Positions 19,254-29,679 of a stretch of DNA of 64,000 nt are shown piece after piece (the first letter of the stretch is position 1; every line of letters begins with the position of its first letter). The stretch spans positions 1 to 64,000 of the forward strand of contig JAITLR010000006.1 of NCBI GenBank assembly GCA_031277805.1, read 5' to 3'. The translations under genes were made by a program, and so were the position numbers. The notes below the pieces were generated by a model. The model was given only the letters and a program-made list of their open reading frames with translations. It was not told where the DNA came from and did not search any database. Source of the stretch: Comamonas sp. Lineage in GTDB: Bacteria > Pseudomonadota > Gammaproteobacteria > Burkholderiales > Burkholderiaceae_C.

Positions 19254-20363
19254 ATGAGTTTCGCCCCCCTGACCAATGACACCTTCCTGCGCGCCTGCCG
19301 TCGCCAGGCTACCGACTACACGCCCCTGTGGCTGATGCGCCAGGCGGGACGTTACCTGCCCGAGTACAAGGCCACCCGCGCCAAGGCCGGCAGCTTCATG
19401 GGCCTGGCCACGAATGTGGACTACGCCACCGAAGTGACACTGCAGCCGCTGGAGCGATTCCCTCTGGACGCAGCCATTCTGTTCAGTGACATCCTGACCG
19501 TGCCCGACGCCATGGGCCTGGGCCTGTCGTTTGCCGAAGGTGAAGGCCCGCGCTTTGCCAAGGTCGTGCGTGACGAAGCCGCCGTAGCCGAGCTGGCCGT
19601 GCCCGATATGGACAAGCTGCGCTATGTCTTCGACGCCGTGACCAATATCCGCAAGGAGCTCAACGGTCGTGTGCCACTGATCGGCTTCTCCGGCAGCCCC
19701 TGGACCCTGGCCTGCTACATGACCGAAGGCAAGGGCAGCGATGACTACCGCACCGTCAAGTCGCTGATGTACTCGCGCCCCGACCTGATGCACCGCATCC
19801 TGGAAGTCAATGCCGACAGCGTGGCCGTCTACCTGAACGCCCAGATCGACGCAGGCGCACAGGCTGTGATGATTTTTGACAGCTGGGGCGGCGTGCTGGC
19901 CGATGGCGCATTCCAGGAATTCAGCCTGGCCTATACCAAGCGCGTGCTGGCCCAGCTCAAGCGCACCGGCGTGGACGGCACCGACGTGCCCCGCATCGTC
20001 TTCACCAAGGGCGGTGGCATCTGGCTGCCCGACATGAAGGACATGGACTGCGAAGTCCTGGGTCTGGACTGGACTGCCAACCTGGGCAAGGCGCGCGCCA
20101 TTGTGGGCGGTGAGGTCGGCGGCCCCGGCAAGGCACTGCAGGGCAATATCGATCCCAATGTTCTGTTTGCGGCTCCCGAGCAGGTCGCCGCCCAGGCGCG
20201 TGCCGTGCTGGACAGCTTTGGCAAGCCCCACACCGACAGGAACACCACCGGCCCTACGCACATCTTCAACCTGGGCCATGGCATCAGCCAGTTCACTCCG
20301 CCCGAACATGTGGCTGCCCTGGTGGAAGCGGTGCACAGCCACTCGCGCAAACTGCGCGGCTAA
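19254..20363 (+). CDS. hemE: uroporphyrinogen decarboxylase
   Basis: Cytosolic heme-pathway enzyme that decarboxylates the four acetate side chains of uroporphyrinogen III (369 aa). The opening [36 protein letters not shown] and [16 protein letters not shown] are diagnostic. The C-terminus has [20 protein letters not shown]. The start [11 protein letters not shown] at 19254 gives the family length. It is followed by a possible hairpin (20385-20401) and the AT-rich region described below. Confidence 0.97.
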   Translation: MSFAPLTNDTFLRACRRQATDYTPLWLMRQAGRYLPEYKATRAKAGSFMGLATNVDYATEVTLQPLERFPLDAAILFSDILTVPDAMGLGLSFAEGEGPRFAKVVRDEAAVAELAVPDMDKLRYVFDAVTNIRKELNGRVPLIGFSGSPWTLACYMTEGKGSDDYRTVKSLMYSRPDLMHRILEVNADSVAVYLNAQIDAGAQAVMIFDSWGGVLADGAFQEFSLAYTKRVLAQLKRTGVDGTDVPRIVFTKGGGIWLPDMKDMDCEVLGLDWTANLGKARAIVGGEVGGPGKALQGNIDPNVLFAAPEQVAAQARAVLDSFGKPHTDRNTTGPTHIFNLGHGISQFTPPEHVAALVEAVHSHSRKLRG

Positions 20364-20384
20364 ACGCCTTTACGGCAGTCAATC

Positions 20385-20401
20385 CAAGGGTTAACCCCTT
20401 G
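20385..20401. terminator. hairpin after hemE (weak)
   Basis: CAAGGG-TTAA-CCCCTTG lies 22 nt after the hemE stop. There is no T-run, so it is only a possible stem-loop. Confidence 0.35.
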
Positions 20402-20575
20402 ATTCAACCTAGCATCAAGAATGGTTATTGAGCGACATTTGTACCAGCAGATGCCGCTCAAATTCATTCAACCCATTGATTTTCAAAAAGATTCTCAGGA
20501 ATCACAGATTTGTAGAGGCCTCTGCAGGTTTTCACATTTTTTTATTTTTTCTTTCCTGAGCAACACCTGCAGAAG

Positions 20576-20584
20576 TTATCCACA
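20576..20584 (+). promoter_or_regulatory. DnaA box 1
   Basis: TTATCCACA, exact match to the DnaA consensus, within AGAAGTTATCCACATC. Confidence 0.7.
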
Positions 20585-20725
20585 TCCGAGGTGGTTCATC
20601 ATCCCTGAAAGCCACGCCACTACGTGCATTAGCGCTATTTTCTTGGCGATTTGCTCACTTTACTGAAGAATTTAAGCGCATTTAGGTCTAGGGAGCTTCG
20701 GTCTTGACAGCCCCTCGTCGCTCAT

Positions 20726-20734
20726 TTATGCACA
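20726..20734 (+). promoter_or_regulatory. DnaA box 2
   Basis: TTATGCACA, matching the TTATNCACA consensus, in the same orientation as the other two boxes. Confidence 0.6.
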
Positions 20735-20913
20735 GATACGCACAGGCAGGTGGATAGTTTCAAGCCTGACAACCAGCCCCGCAAAGATCACGAAAAAATC
20801 AAATAAGTTATTGTTTTATTTATATTTTCAAATTCTTCTATTCGTCCCATACAAATATACAAATGCCGATTTGAAGATCCATAGCGTCTATCACTCGAAT
20901 TTCTCCCACAAAG

Positions 20914-20922
20914 TTATCCACA
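20914..20922 (+). promoter_or_regulatory. DnaA box 3
   Basis: TTATCCACA within AAAGTTATCCACAAG, about 100 bp upstream of the priA start and just right of the AT-rich block. Confidence 0.7.
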
Positions 20923-21019
20923 AGCCGCAAAGCCTGCAGCAGCATCAAAATCTGCTATAGATCCCATGCCGGCAGTCAGGCTGGCCGGCAAGCATTGCTC
21001 TATCCCCCTCCTTTCACCC

Positions 21020-23197
21020 ATGTCCCACATCGTCAACGTCGCCGTTCAGACGCCCGCCCACAGCGCTGTGGGGGAACTGCTGAGCTACCGCAGTGACGAG
21101 CCCCTGCTTCCCGGCACCCTGGTACGCGTGCCGCTGGGCAAGCGGGAACTGCTGGGGGTCGTATGGGATGCGCCTTCGGCGTCAGGCGAGCTGCCCGACG
21201 GGGTTGCGTTGCGCTCCATCGCTGCCGTGCTGGGGGAGATCCTCCCGTTGAGCCGTAACTGGCGGCGTCTGGTCGGCTTTGCCGCCCATTACTACCAGCG
21301 CAGCGTGGGCGAGATCGCCGTGACCGCCTTGCCGCCCCAGCTTCGCGACATGACGCCCGAACAACTGGCGCGTCGACTGGCCCCACCCAAGCCTGCCAAG
21401 CCCAAGAGCAGGAAAGCAGCCCTGAAACAGGAACAAGCCATTGCCGAGGCCGCTGAACCTGTACAAGCGCAAGCTGTAGTAGCTCCCGGTTTGGTAGCAC
21501 TCAGCGCAGAACAAGCCTCGGTTTTCGAGCAAATCGAGCAAAATCCCGGCCCGTTCCTGCTCTACGGCAGCACGGGCAGCGGCAAGACCGAGGTCTATCT
21601 GCGCGCCGTGCAGGCCGTGCTCGATGCCAACCCAGAGGCCCAGGCATTGGTGATGGTGCCCGAGATCAATCTCACACCTCAACTGGAAGAGCGTTTCGTG
21701 GGCCGCTTTGCCCCCCAGTACGGCAAGGAGTCCGTGGTCAGCATGCACAGCGGCATGACCAACCCGCAGCGCCTCAAAAGCTGGCTGGCCGCCCACAGGG
21801 GCCAGGCCCGCATCGTGCTGGGCACGCGCATGGCCATTTTTGCCAGCCTGCCGCGGCTGACGCTGATCGTGGTCGACGAGGAGCATGACGCCAGCTACAA
21901 GCAGCAGGAAGGTGCGCGCTACTCGGCTCGTGATCTGGCCATCTGGCGCGGGCGTGATACCGGAGCCAAGGTGATTCTGGGCAGCGCCACGCCTTCGCTG
22001 GAGAGCTGGCATGCATCCGCCCCCGAGGTGGGCCGCTATCTGCGCCTCAACATGCCCAGCCGCATAGGCGCGGCCGGCTCAGGCGCGGCATCGCTGCCCA
22101 AGGTCCGGCTGGTCGACATGACCCAGCAGCCGCGCAAGGCCGTGTTCTCACCTCCGCTGATAGAGGCCATCACCGAGCGCGTGAAACGTGGCGAGCAAAG
22201 CCTGATTCTGTTGAACCGCCGCGGCTTTGCGCCCGTGCTGTTCTGCGCCGACTGCAACTGGAAAAGCGACTGCCCGCATTGCAGCGCCCACCAGGTGTTC
22301 CACAAGGGCGACCGCACGCTGCGCTGCCACCACTGCGGCTTTACCCAGCGCGTGCCGTTTTCCTGCCCCAGCTGCGGCAACCCCGATATCCTGCCTCTGG
22401 GCAAGGGCACGGAACAGTTGCAGGAAGAACTGGAGCGACTGCTGCGCAATGTGCAGCGCCCCGATGGCGACCCGGCCCGCGTGGCACGCATAGACGCCGA
22501 CACCACCAAGGCCAAAGGCAGTCTTGAGGAACAACTGGCACAGGTGCATGCCGGCGACGTGGATGTGCTGGTCGGCACGCAGATGGTGGCCAAGGGCCAC
22601 GACTTTCGCCGCATCACACTGGTGGCCGCCGTACAACCCGACAGCGCTTTGTATTCCAGCGACTACCGCGCGCCCGAGCGCCTGTTCTGCCTGCTGATGC
22701 AGGCCGCTGGCCGTGCCGGACGCGATGCCCAGTATGTGAAGGCCCAGGGCAGTCATCCCGAAATGTGGATTCAGACCCATGATCCGCAAAACGCCGTCTA
22801 TACCGCGCTGCGCAAACATGACTATCCGGCCTTTGCCAGACAGCAATTGCAGGAACGCCTGGATGCCGGCATGCCGCCCTATGCCTTCCAGGCCATAGTC
22901 CGTGCCGATGCGCGCAGCCAGGAGGCAGCCCAGGCCTTTCTGAGCGCCGCCACCCAGGTCGCACGCGATGCCAATCTGCCCCATCTGGATGAAGTGTTCA
23001 TCTACCCCCCCATCCCCATGGCGGTGCAGCGCGTGGCCAATGTGGAGCGTGCGCAAATGCTGCTGGAAACCAGCAACCGCAGCGCCCTGCTGCGCTTTCT
23101 GAACGCCTGGCAGCAGTATCTGCACTGGTTGCGTGGCCTGCCCGAGCACAAGGCGCTGGTGCGCTGGCTGGTGGATGTGGACCCGCTGAGCATCTAA
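21020..23197 (+). CDS. priA: primosomal replication protein N' (helicase PriA)
   Basis: Superfamily 2 DNA helicase that restarts stalled forks (725 aa). Walker A YGSTGSGKTEVY near residue 185, DEEH box VDEEHDASYKQ, and the zinc-binding block CADCNWKSDCPHC plus CHHC and CPSC are all seen. GTQMVAKGHDFRRITLV and QAAGRAGRDAQYVKAQG are the late helicase motifs. The start MSHIVNVAVQTP is preferred over the track start at 20966. A low-complexity linker rich in Lys and Ala lies at about residues 125-160. Confidence 0.96.
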   Translation: MSHIVNVAVQTPAHSAVGELLSYRSDEPLLPGTLVRVPLGKRELLGVVWDAPSASGELPDGVALRSIAAVLGEILPLSRNWRRLVGFAAHYYQRSVGEIAVTALPPQLRDMTPEQLARRLAPPKPAKPKSRKAALKQEQAIAEAAEPVQAQAVVAPGLVALSAEQASVFEQIEQNPGPFLLYGSTGSGKTEVYLRAVQAVLDANPEAQALVMVPEINLTPQLEERFVGRFAPQYGKESVVSMHSGMTNPQRLKSWLAAHRGQARIVLGTRMAIFASLPRLTLIVVDEEHDASYKQQEGARYSARDLAIWRGRDTGAKVILGSATPSLESWHASAPEVGRYLRLNMPSRIGAAGSGAASLPKVRLVDMTQQPRKAVFSPPLIEAITERVKRGEQSLILLNRRGFAPVLFCADCNWKSDCPHCSAHQVFHKGDRTLRCHHCGFTQRVPFSCPSCGNPDILPLGKGTEQLQEELERLLRNVQRPDGDPARVARIDADTTKAKGSLEEQLAQVHAGDVDVLVGTQMVAKGHDFRRITLVAAVQPDSALYSSDYRAPERLFCLLMQAAGRAGRDAQYVKAQGSHPEMWIQTHDPQNAVYTALRKHDYPAFARQQLQERLDAGMPPYAFQAIVRADARSQEAAQAFLSAATQVARDANLPHLDEVFIYPPIPMAVQRVANVERAQMLLETSNRSALLRFLNAWQQYLHWLRGLPEHKALVRWLVDVDPLSI

Positions 23198-24514
<1,317 letters not shown>

Positions 24515-24517
24515 GCA

Positions 24518-24605
24518 CTCCCCCTGAGGCGCTGACGCGCCTTCCCCCTCTCTCTTCGGGCGGGGTCGATGCCTTCACCGCGAGGCGGCTCTTGCTCGGC
24601 ATCCC
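24518..24605 (+). repeat. hairpin-rich 3' repeat, copy 2
   Basis: CCCCCTGAGGCGCTGACGCG, then CCTTCCCCCTCTCTC, then GAGGCGGCTCTTGCTCGGCA. It begins within a few bases of the ansB stop, in the sense orientation. It may act as a terminator or mRNA 3' stabiliser. The remaining 350 bp up to the SDR stop holds only the hairpin repeat below and no gene I can support. Confidence 0.75.
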
Positions 24606-24648
24606 ATCCCTTGCTGGCGGCCTCTCTCTTTAAGTTTCAGGACAAAAC

Positions 24649-24700
24649 AGCGATTTGCGTATACCGAGTATGCACAAGCTGCTCTTATTTTTGCTAGCCC
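24649..24700 (+). repeat. degenerate hairpin repeat, left copy
   Basis: TTTGCGTATACCGAGTATGC followed by ACAAGCTGCTCTTATTTTTG. It matches the perfect hairpin at 27376-27422 in sequence and orientation. The stem here has several mismatches. The pair brackets the SDR and LuxR genes. Confidence 0.6.
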
Positions 24701-24957
24701 ACCAGAGCTACCGCTGCGGAGAAGATCCAAGAAACCCTGGACCGCCACAAATAGCGCAACTGACCCAAGAGCGCGCAGGTTTGATTGCGACCGACTCCGA
24801 TCGGACAAAAGCTGCCGATCATCAGCGCTAACTTGACAAGCCACTTTAGGCTGGGGCTTACCTATCAAGCTAGGCTGCAGGCGACCTAAACGACGTCCAC
24901 GCTCGAAAGAAAAATGTCCGCCTGCTGAAGAACGCCGTGATGCACCAAACTGTCTGA

Positions 24958-25713
24958 TCACCAGACCGTAAACCCGCCATCGACGGTAATGGACTGACCG
25001 GTGACAAAAGCAGCTCCGTCAGAGCAAAGCCACATCACCGTTCCGGCGATATCGGCAGGCTTGCCAAGACGCCCCATTGGCGTGGCCTGCATGAGCTGCT
25101 CCATGTCGCGCGCGTTTTCGGGACGATCCGTGATGCCCGTATGGGCGATGCCGCCGGGGCATACAGCATTCACGCGTATCCCTTGGTTCGCATAGTCCAG
25201 CGCCACAGCGCGCGTGAGTCCGATCACGCCGGCTTTCGAAGCCGAGTAAGCGGCAAGCCCTGGACCACCCACCACACCCATGATCGAGGCGGTGTTGACA
25301 ATGGCTCCGCCGCCATGGTCTCGCATATAGGCACATTCGTGCTTGACGCAAAGCCACACACCTTTCAGGTTCACAGCGATCGTCTGGTCCCACTCTTCTT
25401 CGGGTAGCTCCGCAGCAGGCCTGCCTCGCGGCGCGATGCCCGCGTTATTGAAGGCATAGTCGAGACGGCCCAAGTTCTTCACAGTTTGCGTGACAGCATG
25501 GGTGACATCCGCTGACCGCGTGACATCGGCGCGCAAAACGATAGCTTTCGCTCCGGCACGCTCCACTGCGTGCGCGGTTTCCTCCGCTACGTGCACTGCG
25601 GTATCAACAAGTGCGACGTTAGCCCCCGCTGCCGCAAAATTAATCGCAGTCTGCCGCCCAATCCCCGTCGCGGCTCCGGTAATGAACGCGACTTTTCCTG
25701 CAAAACACTCCAT
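24958..25713 (-). CDS. SDR family oxidoreductase
   Basis: Classical short-chain dehydrogenase (251 aa) using NAD(P). Seen: GAATGIGRQ at residue 12, NNAGIAPRG near 90, the catalytic Ser region NTASIMGVVGGPG, and YSASK with Tyr and Lys near 155. The end VTGQSITVDGGFTVW is typical. A good AAAGGAG precedes the ATG. Codon use is less GC-biased than that of neighbours. It may depend on the LuxR regulator upstream on the same strand. Substrate is unknown. Confidence 0.85.
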   Translation of the reverse strand: MECFAGKVAFITGAATGIGRQTAINFAAAGANVALVDTAVHVAEETAHAVERAGAKAIVLRADVTRSADVTHAVTQTVKNLGRLDYAFNNAGIAPRGRPAAELPEEEWDQTIAVNLKGVWLCVKHECAYMRDHGGGAIVNTASIMGVVGGPGLAAYSASKAGVIGLTRAVALDYANQGIRVNAVCPGGIAHTGITDRPENARDMEQLMQATPMGRLGKPADIAGTVMWLCSDGAAFVTGQSITVDGGFTVW

Positions 25714-25928
25714 CTGACTCTCCTTTGTGCATTTGCCCGCATGTGCGCAGCCATCCCGTAAGCAGGGCAGCCCATGCTGGCTAAATATTCCATTGAGGTT
25801 TTGGAGGGTAGATGCCGCGTGAGGCGCTCACATCAGCGAAATAGACTAGGCGGTTTTCCGTGGCGCGTGAAATGCAATCTGTCGCACTCAATGGTGCGCT
25901 TGTAGGCCGTCACACCATGATGCAGTGC

Positions 25929-27077
25929 TCAGCTGAGGGAAAGGACGCTGTTCAGCAGGGTTCGAACCAGTGTTGCCTGACGCGTGACGCCTGTCTTCGA
26001 GAATATGGCACGTAAATGCGCACGCGCTGTGTGCTTGCTGATATTCAGCGCTTGTGCAGCCTCCTCGATTGTGGACCCATTGGTTAACGCAAGTGCTAAT
26101 GCCGCCTCAGCCGGTGTCAAGTCGAACAGCTTGCGCATGATTTCGTCTGAAGCCTGTGATTTGAGATCGGGGTCACGAATGAAGATTGCGCAAGCAGGTC
26201 GGCGCGCATTGTCTTCAGACCATTCATTGAATGCGATCTTGCGGACCAGTACACCTAGTTTGGCTTTGCCGGAGGGCCGAGTAACCGACATGGCTTGCAC
26301 AACACCCGGTTCATGTCCAGCTTGCTCCCCCAGTGCTTGCTGAATGAGCGTCTGCAATTTGCGGCTTTCTGGCGAGAACGAGATTTCAAGCACATTGCTT
26401 TTTCTTTGAAGGCCGTCTTTCTCGGCGATGATCTCGTCCGCTGCAATGTTGGTCTTCATGATCGAACCGCTTTCGTCAAGAATGACCATTCCAACCAGCA
26501 TGCGATCGAAGGTGCTGGCGTAAAGCGTCCGCTCGGACTCAACGACGTTGAATTGCGAATGCAATCTGACCGCGCGTTTCAGATGAGGTAGCAATGCGCT
26601 GCAAACGGCTTTGTCACGTACGGTAAAGCTCGTTGAATCATGGCTGCGACACACCCGCAAGCGGCATTCAACACCGCCTTCCGTATGCAGATCTGCTCCC
26701 ATCATGTAGCCGACATCGAACGGCTTTTGGAACTGCTGGTACATCTCGCTCTGGCGCCAAAAACTGTCACCGAGTAGTTCGTCTACTGTGACCATCCGCT
26801 CGGCCGGGAGGTTCACGAATGGGTCGAGCGCGTAATAGTAGTTGCTGTAGGAGGCTTCGCCAGGGAGTACCGTGCCCTGAGCCGATGCATGGACCATGAG
26901 ACCTGCGCGTCCGCAAGCCGGAGAGCGCAGAATGAGTGTCACGTAGTTTGCACCAAGCGACCCGCGAATTGCTTCCAGCGCACCAGCCCAAGGTATGGGT
27001 TCCATCGGCCCCTCGTAGATCAGCGCAACCAACTTGTTGAACTGTTCTATGGTCAGCATTGATTCGGCAAGGAACAT
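25929..27077 (-). CDS. LuxR family transcriptional regulator (orphan)
   Basis: A 382-aa regulator. The C-terminal DNA-binding domain is clear: FDLTPAEAALALALTNGSTI followed by EEAAQALNISKHTARAHLRA. The N-terminal part (MLTIEQFNKLVALIYEGPME) resembles a poorly described sensor region with no autoinducer-binding signature that I can see. ATG 27077 has AGGGTG about 5 nt upstream; 27059 is an alternative. The longer track start at 27257 is not supported. The same architecture recurs at 49866-51044. Confidence 0.8.
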   Translation of the reverse strand: MFLAESMLTIEQFNKLVALIYEGPMEPIPWAGALEAIRGSLGANYVTLILRSPACGRAGLMVHASAQGTVLPGEASYSNYYYALDPFVNLPAERMVTVDELLGDSFWRQSEMYQQFQKPFDVGYMMGADLHTEGGVECRLRVCRSHDSTSFTVRDKAVCSALLPHLKRAVRLHSQFNVVESERTLYASTFDRMLVGMVILDESGSIMKTNIAADEIIAEKDGLQRKSNVLEISFSPESRKLQTLIQQALGEQAGHEPGVVQAMSVTRPSGKAKLGVLVRKIAFNEWSEDNARRPACAIFIRDPDLKSQASDEIMRKLFDLTPAEAALALALTNGSTIEEAAQALNISKHTARAHLRAIFSKTGVTRQATLVRTLLNSVLSLS

Positions 27078-27325
27078 TCCTTCACCCTGAAGGGGGACCT
27101 GCACTTGCTCGTCTCCTTTTCGTGTTGTTCGCACTGAGCACCCCTCTTGGCCGAAAGGACGGCCGGATCTTTGAAGGCAGGCATACCAATGCCTTTGCCG
27201 TGCAGGAATGCGCTTCTCAAGGAAGTGTAGAAGAACGGAGCTTTGCACGCTAGGCAATGAACGTTGAAAGCTCAGTGCTCATCGTCTGGAACCGGCTGAG
27301 TCCTCGAATTGACTTGGCGTTTGAT

Positions 27326-27340
27326 CAATAGCGGCTATTG
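27326..27340. promoter_or_regulatory. 15-bp palindrome in LuxR/GNAT gap
   Basis: CAATAGC-G-GCTATTG is a perfect 7+1+7 dyad in the gap between the LuxR gene and the divergent GNAT gene. It could be an operator. The remaining non-coding DNA at 27078-27483 holds only this and the hairpin below. Confidence 0.4.
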
Positions 27341-27375
27341 AACCGTTGTGGTCCTTGTCGCCTATGGAGTGGGTC

Positions 27376-27422
27376 AGCGGCTTGCGCATACCGGATATGC
27401 GCAAGCCGCTCTTGTTTTTTCT
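27376..27422 (+). repeat. perfect 15-bp hairpin with T-run, right copy
   Basis: AGCGGCTTGCGCATA, loop CCGGA, TATGCGCAAGCCGCT, then CTTGTTTTTT. It has the shape of a strong plus-strand rho-independent terminator. It is the intact relative of the degenerate copy at 24649. No plus-strand gene directly precedes it. Confidence 0.75.
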
Positions 27423-27483
27423 AGACCGTTTTCGGGTGGCTGCGAATGAGAAGATACCGGCTCTCATCATCCACACACTCCCC

Positions 27484-28014
27484 ATGCGAATTGCAACTCC
27501 TCCGGTCTCTGAGCTTCCAGGCATTGCACTACGGCAGCTTGAAAGCAGCGATGCCGAAGCTTGGTATGCCTACCTTCAACTTCCCAAAGTCGTTGAGCAC
27601 ACCAGCTGGAATTTAGGTGCGGTGCATGACCTTGGGCCTATCTTTGACGCACTGGAGTCAGACGCCCTTGATTCACAAATACGATTTGCCATCATCGACG
27701 AGCGCCATCCGCAGTTGATTGGCACCATTGGTTTCCACACCGTATCCGCCGGCAATCGGACAGCAGAAATTGCCTACGACATCGCTCCTCAGTATTGGGG
27801 ACAAGGTATCGCAACTGCCATGTGCCGCGTGGTGACGGATTGGTCCTTCCAAGAAATGAAGCTCTCTCGCGTCCAGGCAACGGTGCTGCCTTCGGATATG
27901 GCATCCACAAAGGTCTTGCAAACATGTGGCTATCAGTACGAAGGGCTTCTACGTTCCTACCGCGTTGTGCGCGGAGTGCCACGTGACTACGCCATGTTCT
28001 CCCGGATAGCTTGA
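27484..28014 (+). CDS. GNAT family N-acetyltransferase (RimJ/RimL type)
   Basis: A 176-aa acetyltransferase. It opens MRIATPPVSELPGIALRQLE, with the acetyl-CoA site AYDIAPQYWGQGIATAMCRV near residue 97 and STKVLQTCGYQYEGLLRSYR near 140, the pattern of proteins that acetylate ribosomal N-termini or small amines. The start at 27484 is chosen over the track start, which runs through the hairpin repeat. Confidence 0.82.
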   Translation: MRIATPPVSELPGIALRQLESSDAEAWYAYLQLPKVVEHTSWNLGAVHDLGPIFDALESDALDSQIRFAIIDERHPQLIGTIGFHTVSAGNRTAEIAYDIAPQYWGQGIATAMCRVVTDWSFQEMKLSRVQATVLPSDMASTKVLQTCGYQYEGLLRSYRVVRGVPRDYAMFSRIA

Positions 28015-28106
28015 TCTCGATGAATACCTGTTGCAGACCGTCAGCAGCCTTCAGGGCACCCGGAGCGATTCAGAGAATGGCCATCAGAACAGCAGCTTGT
28101 TCTTGA

Positions 28107-29102
28107 TCAGGTCATCAACGCCACGGCGGCGGAGAAGCTTAGAAAGGCCAGGGTCGTGCTCACCAGGATGATGCGGGCCACGCGCCCGCTGTGGGCGCCG
28201 TAGCGTTCGGTCAGCAGCGAGACATTGCTGGCCGATGGCAGCGCAGCCAGCAGCACCAGCACGACCAGGGTGTCGTGCTGCAGCGGCATGCCCAGTGCAA
28301 TCGCCGCCATGCCCACGGCCCAGACCAGCAGCGGATGGATGATGAGTTTTGCAAGTGCAATCGGCACATAGTCCACAGTTGCCACACGCTCATGGCTGTT
28401 CATCTGCGAACGCGCCAGCACCGCGCCTATGGTGAACAGTGCCACGGGCGAGGCGGCCCCTGCCAGCATGGCCACGGTCTTATCTGCCGGGCCTGGCAAT
28501 ACCCAGCCCATGGCCGAGGCCAAGCCGCCCAGCAGGATGGACCAGGGCATGGGGTTGGAGGCCATGCCCCTGAGAGAATTGCGCACCGCCGGCCAGATGC
28601 CCTGCCCGCCCGCCAGATCAAGGCGCGACAGCGCAATGCAGGCCGAGGTGGTGACGACCATGTCTATGGCCATGGTCACAATCACCGGCCCCGCGCTTTG
28701 CGCGCCCAGCAGGGCTGCCAGCATGGGCACGCCCATGAAGCCGGTATTGGGGAAGGCGGCGACCAATGCACCGAATGCCGCATCGTTCCAGCCCAGGCGC
28801 TGGTGCGTCAGCAGAACGGTCACGCCCACCATCAACGCTGCGCAGCACAGATAGACCAGGGTGACATTGATGTCGAGCAGCTGATGAATCGGCGTCTGCG
28901 CCCCAAAGCGGTACAGCATGCAGGGCAGTGCAAAGTACAGCACAAAGGCATTGAGCCCCGGAATGGCCGCCTGCGGCAACACGCCGCGCCAGGTCGCCAC
29001 AAAGCCACAGGCCACCAGCGCAAAGAAGGGGAAGGTGATGAGAAGAACAGACAGCACCGGCAAATTGTGAACGGTGCCCGCCCATTCCGGCCCGGTGCAC
29101 AC
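28107..29102 (-). CDS. AEC family transporter
   Basis: Inner-membrane carrier of the auxin efflux carrier family (about 331 aa, ten hydrophobic helices in two halves). Seen: ALVACGFVATW near the start, FPNTGFMGVPMLAALLG (the conserved NTGFMG crossover) near residue 110 and LPSASNVSLLTERYG near the end. The start is uncertain: the track uses GTG 29102, and in-frame TTG or GTG codons follow about 13-15 residues later. Malate or other organic acids are common substrates; not determined here. Confidence 0.8.
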   Translation of the reverse strand: MCTGPEWAGTVHNLPVLSVLLITFPFFALVACGFVATWRGVLPQAAIPGLNAFVLYFALPCMLYRFGAQTPIHQLLDINVTLVYLCCAALMVGVTVLLTHQRLGWNDAAFGALVAAFPNTGFMGVPMLAALLGAQSAGPVIVTMAIDMVVTTSACIALSRLDLAGGQGIWPAVRNSLRGMASNPMPWSILLGGLASAMGWVLPGPADKTVAMLAGAASPVALFTIGAVLARSQMNSHERVATVDYVPIALAKLIIHPLLVWAVGMAAIALGMPLQHDTLVVLVLLAALPSASNVSLLTERYGAHSGRVARIILVSTTLAFLSFSAAVALMT

Positions 29103-29190
29103 CTGAAATTATCTGCAGACAGACCTCGCGCCGCGCGAGGTCGCCACCTGACCCTCTCAGGCACATCTCCACTGGTTGCCATAAACAACA

Positions 29191-29216
29191 AAGCCTGCAC
29201 AGGGCAGGCTTGGGGT
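29191..29216 (-). terminator. terminator of the roadblock operon
   Basis: On the minus strand AAGCCTGC, a 5-nt loop, then GCAGGCTT and TGTTGTTT. It lies 20 nt past the stop of the last roadblock gene and ahead of the AEC gene. Confidence 0.75.
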
Positions 29217-29235
29217 TGGCAAAGGACTCTGACAC

Positions 29236-29595
29236 TCAGAGCTTGAGTTCCTTTTCCACATCCATGGTCTTGCGTCGGGCCAGTGCCAGGTTGGAGCGAG
29301 CCTTGTCCAGCACCAGGTAGAAGAACACACCCTCGTTGGCTGCCACCGGGCGGATGATGTGATATTGCTTGCCCAGCGTGATCAGGATGTCGTCAATCTG
29401 GTCGTTCAGGTTCAGCATGCGCATGGTCTTGAGCTTGGCCCGCACCACTTCGGTATTGCCCGCCGCAGCAAGCTCCATGTCCACACCGCCGCCGGCGCCC
29501 CCCATCAGCATGCCGCTGGTACTGTCCACCAGGGCTGCACAGATCGCGCCATCCACTGCCATCAAAGTGTTCAGAGAATCTTGAATAGAGGCCAT
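29236..29595 (-). CDS. roadblock/LC7 domain protein (119 aa)
   Basis: Small MglB-like protein. MASIQDSLNTLMAVDGAICA followed by ALVDSTSGMLMG fits the roadblock fold, whose members act as GTPase regulators or scaffolds. The C-terminus has ARRKTMDVEKELKL, a charged helix. AAGGTGG precedes the ATG by about 5 nt. It is the last gene of the operon, 84 nt after the first roadblock gene. Confidence 0.75.
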   Translation of the reverse strand: MASIQDSLNTLMAVDGAICAALVDSTSGMLMGGAGGGVDMELAAAGNTEVVRAKLKTMRMLNLNDQIDDILITLGKQYHIIRPVAANEGVFFYLVLDKARSNLALARRKTMDVEKELKL

Positions 29596-29679
29596 AAATC
29601 CACCTTTCAGAAATGCGAACCCGGGAACCCGTACGCACAGTGCGCACACCTTGAAACTCAGAACGACCGCCACCGCCCA

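Larger units (their letters stand above)
20402..20965. other. AT-rich non-coding region with three DnaA boxes (oriC-like)
   Basis: This is the most AT-rich stretch of the window and holds no convincing gene. Three perfect TTATNCACA boxes lie on the plus strand at 20576-20584, 20726-20734 and 20914-20922, two of them within the longer string AAGTTATCCACA. Between the last two is a very AT-rich block (about 20785-20878, including ATAAGTTATTGTTTTATTTA) flanked by GATC sites, which resembles a DNA unwinding element. It lies between hemE and priA. The priA promoter must also be here. Confidence 0.6.

Noticed and set aside
18861-20342. 493-aa minus-strand ORF across paaG and hemE
   Set aside because: Covers hemE antisense and paaG in another frame; no motif of its own.
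20421-20666. 81-aa ORF in the hemE-priA gap
   Set aside because: Runs across a DnaA box and AT-rich DNA, no RBS and no family resemblance.
21455-21500. Possible copy of the interspersed repeat in the PriA linker
   Set aside because: Only short AAGCGCAAGCTGTAG similarity; too weak to call.
24575-24961. 128-aa minus-strand ORF between ansB and the SDR gene
   Set aside because: Overlaps both repeats, has no start context or motif, and its Ser/Arg-rich composition looks like non-coding DNA.
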